A stretch of 5,554 nt of DNA from CAJQND01 sp051010055 (GTDB lineage Bacteria; Pseudomonadota; Alphaproteobacteria; Rhizobiales; CAJQND01). The first letter of the stretch is position 1, and every line of letters begins with the position of its first letter. Of this stretch, positions 5,139-5,554 are shown piece by piece. The stretch spans positions 1-5,554 of the forward strand of contig JBPCVY010000053.1 of NCBI GenBank assembly GCA_051010055.1. The letters are read 5' to 3'. The notes under the pieces are model-generated. The model made no database searches, was not told the origin of the DNA, and was given only the letters and a program-made list of their open reading frames with translations. The position numbers were made by a program, and so were the translations under genes.

Positions 5139-5554
5139 TTAAATGAAAAAGGCCTTTTTCAACTGCGCCTCGCCGTTGGGTGAAAACCGCACGATGCGGC
5201 TTCCTTTAATTCGTTTGGCCCAACCAAGATCATAAATCCGGCCAAGCAGGGCGGTGCCGAGCGCGCAGGCCAAATGGCTGCGCCGGGCGCTCCAGTCAAG
5301 GCATGGCTTGCACAACGGGCGGCGCTGTTTTTCAAGGGCGCCGACATCAATACCGAAACGTTGAAAAAAGGCCTCTCCGGTTTCAGAAAGCCCCAGTGCG
5401 CCATTTTCCGGGATGAAAAACCCTTTCGCCTCGAAGCTGTCATAGGTTTGGACGGAGAGCTCGCCAGCGAGGTGGTTGTAACACACGCGCGCTTTCCGCA
5501 TCTCCGGGTCTTTGGGGCCGGTGCGGGTGCGGGTAAGGCCCATATGGGCGGCAA
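5139..5554 (-). CDS. ArsR-family helix-turn-helix regulator (N-terminus outside window)
   Basis: The C-terminal 137 or so residues of an ArsR-type regulator. The frame is open to the right edge, so the Met at 5541-5543 (MGLTRTRTGPKDPEMRKARV) is internal; codons for A-A-H precede it inside the window. The winged-helix domain lies beyond the edge. Recognition rests on the conserved C-terminal region of the long (about 220-residue) ArsR subgroup: RKARVCYNHLAGEL (16-29 from that Met), LSETGEAFFQRFGIDVGAL (52-70), RRPLCKPCLDWSARRSHLA (74-92) and GWAKRIKGSRIVRFSPNGEA (107-126). C78-x-x-C81 and C93 are potential metal or redox ligands, but whether this subgroup senses metal is not established by the sequence. 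The stop TAA (5141-5139) sits next to an 18-bp palindrome inside the last codons. Its target is unknown. Confidence 0.85.
   Translation of the reverse strand, partial: AAHMGLTRTRTGPKDPEMRKARVCYNHLAGELSVQTYDSFEAKGFFIPENGALGLSETGEAFFQRFGIDVGALEKQRRPLCKPCLDWSARRSHLACALGTALLGRIYDLGWAKRIKGSRIVRFSPNGEAQLKKAFFI
5144..5161. repeat. 18-bp perfect palindrome between convergent genes
   Basis: TGAAAAAGGCCTTTTTCA is its own reverse complement. It overlaps the final codons (KKAFF) of the ArsR gene and lies 26 bp after the end of the frameshifted gene. As RNA it could form a 7-bp A/U-rich hairpin with a GGCC loop in either direction, a weak candidate for a bidirectional terminator. Confidence 0.4.

Noticed and set aside
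5159..5554. A second minus-strand open frame overlapping the ArsR gene in another phase.
   Set aside because: Its Pro/Ala/Arg-rich composition is typical of a shadow of a GC-rich gene, and the ArsR frame has conserved motifs.

Overview
The window looks like an ordinary chromosomal stretch from an alphaproteobacterium, most likely a member of the Hyphomicrobiales (Rhizobiales). The clues are a DUF2852 protein (a family I know almost only from alphaproteobacteria), a GcvA-type LysR regulator divergent from a very small gene, a Tat-exported YHS protein, and moderately high GC with alphaproteobacterial codon use. I see no transposase, integrase, CRISPR array, rRNA or tRNA.

Layout. Positions 1-788 (+) hold the C-terminal two thirds of a GntH-type metallo-beta-lactamase-fold hydrolase that is cut by the window edge. 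It converges, with a 4-bp gap, on a LysR regulator (793-1716, -). The 132 bp between the LysR start and a divergent 54-codon gene (1849-2013, +) carry back-to-back promoters with overlapping -35 boxes and repeated TTAGAATTTCTAA-type boxes. This is a textbook LysR control region. The small gene ends in a strong intrinsic terminator (2031-2056). Next comes a TetR/AcrR regulator with a WHG-type C-terminal domain (2133-2759, +), whose start codon lies inside a perfect 23-bp palindrome. A DUF2852 membrane-anchored protein (2880-3362, +) has its own promoter, an unusual (GTGAAT)2(AACATT)2 element and its own terminator. A Tat-secreted YHS-domain protein follows (3572-4078, +), carrying Cys where some relatives carry selenocysteine.

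Positions 4079-4453 hold no convincing gene and are partly AT-rich. Positions 4454-5118 (+) encode an unrecognised protein of about 220 residues that is broken by two +1 frameshifts. Each shift can be repaired by removing one C from a CCCCC run. An ArsR-type regulator (5139-5554, -) converges on it and runs off the right edge.

Functionally this is a run of mostly single-gene transcription units, three of them regulators (LysR, TetR, ArsR), and not one operon with a shared pathway. I do not see a clear new multi-gene system. The best leads are the LysR/small-gene control region, the TetR operator-start overlap, the tandem-hexamer element at the DUF2852 transcription start, and the doubly frameshifted gene.
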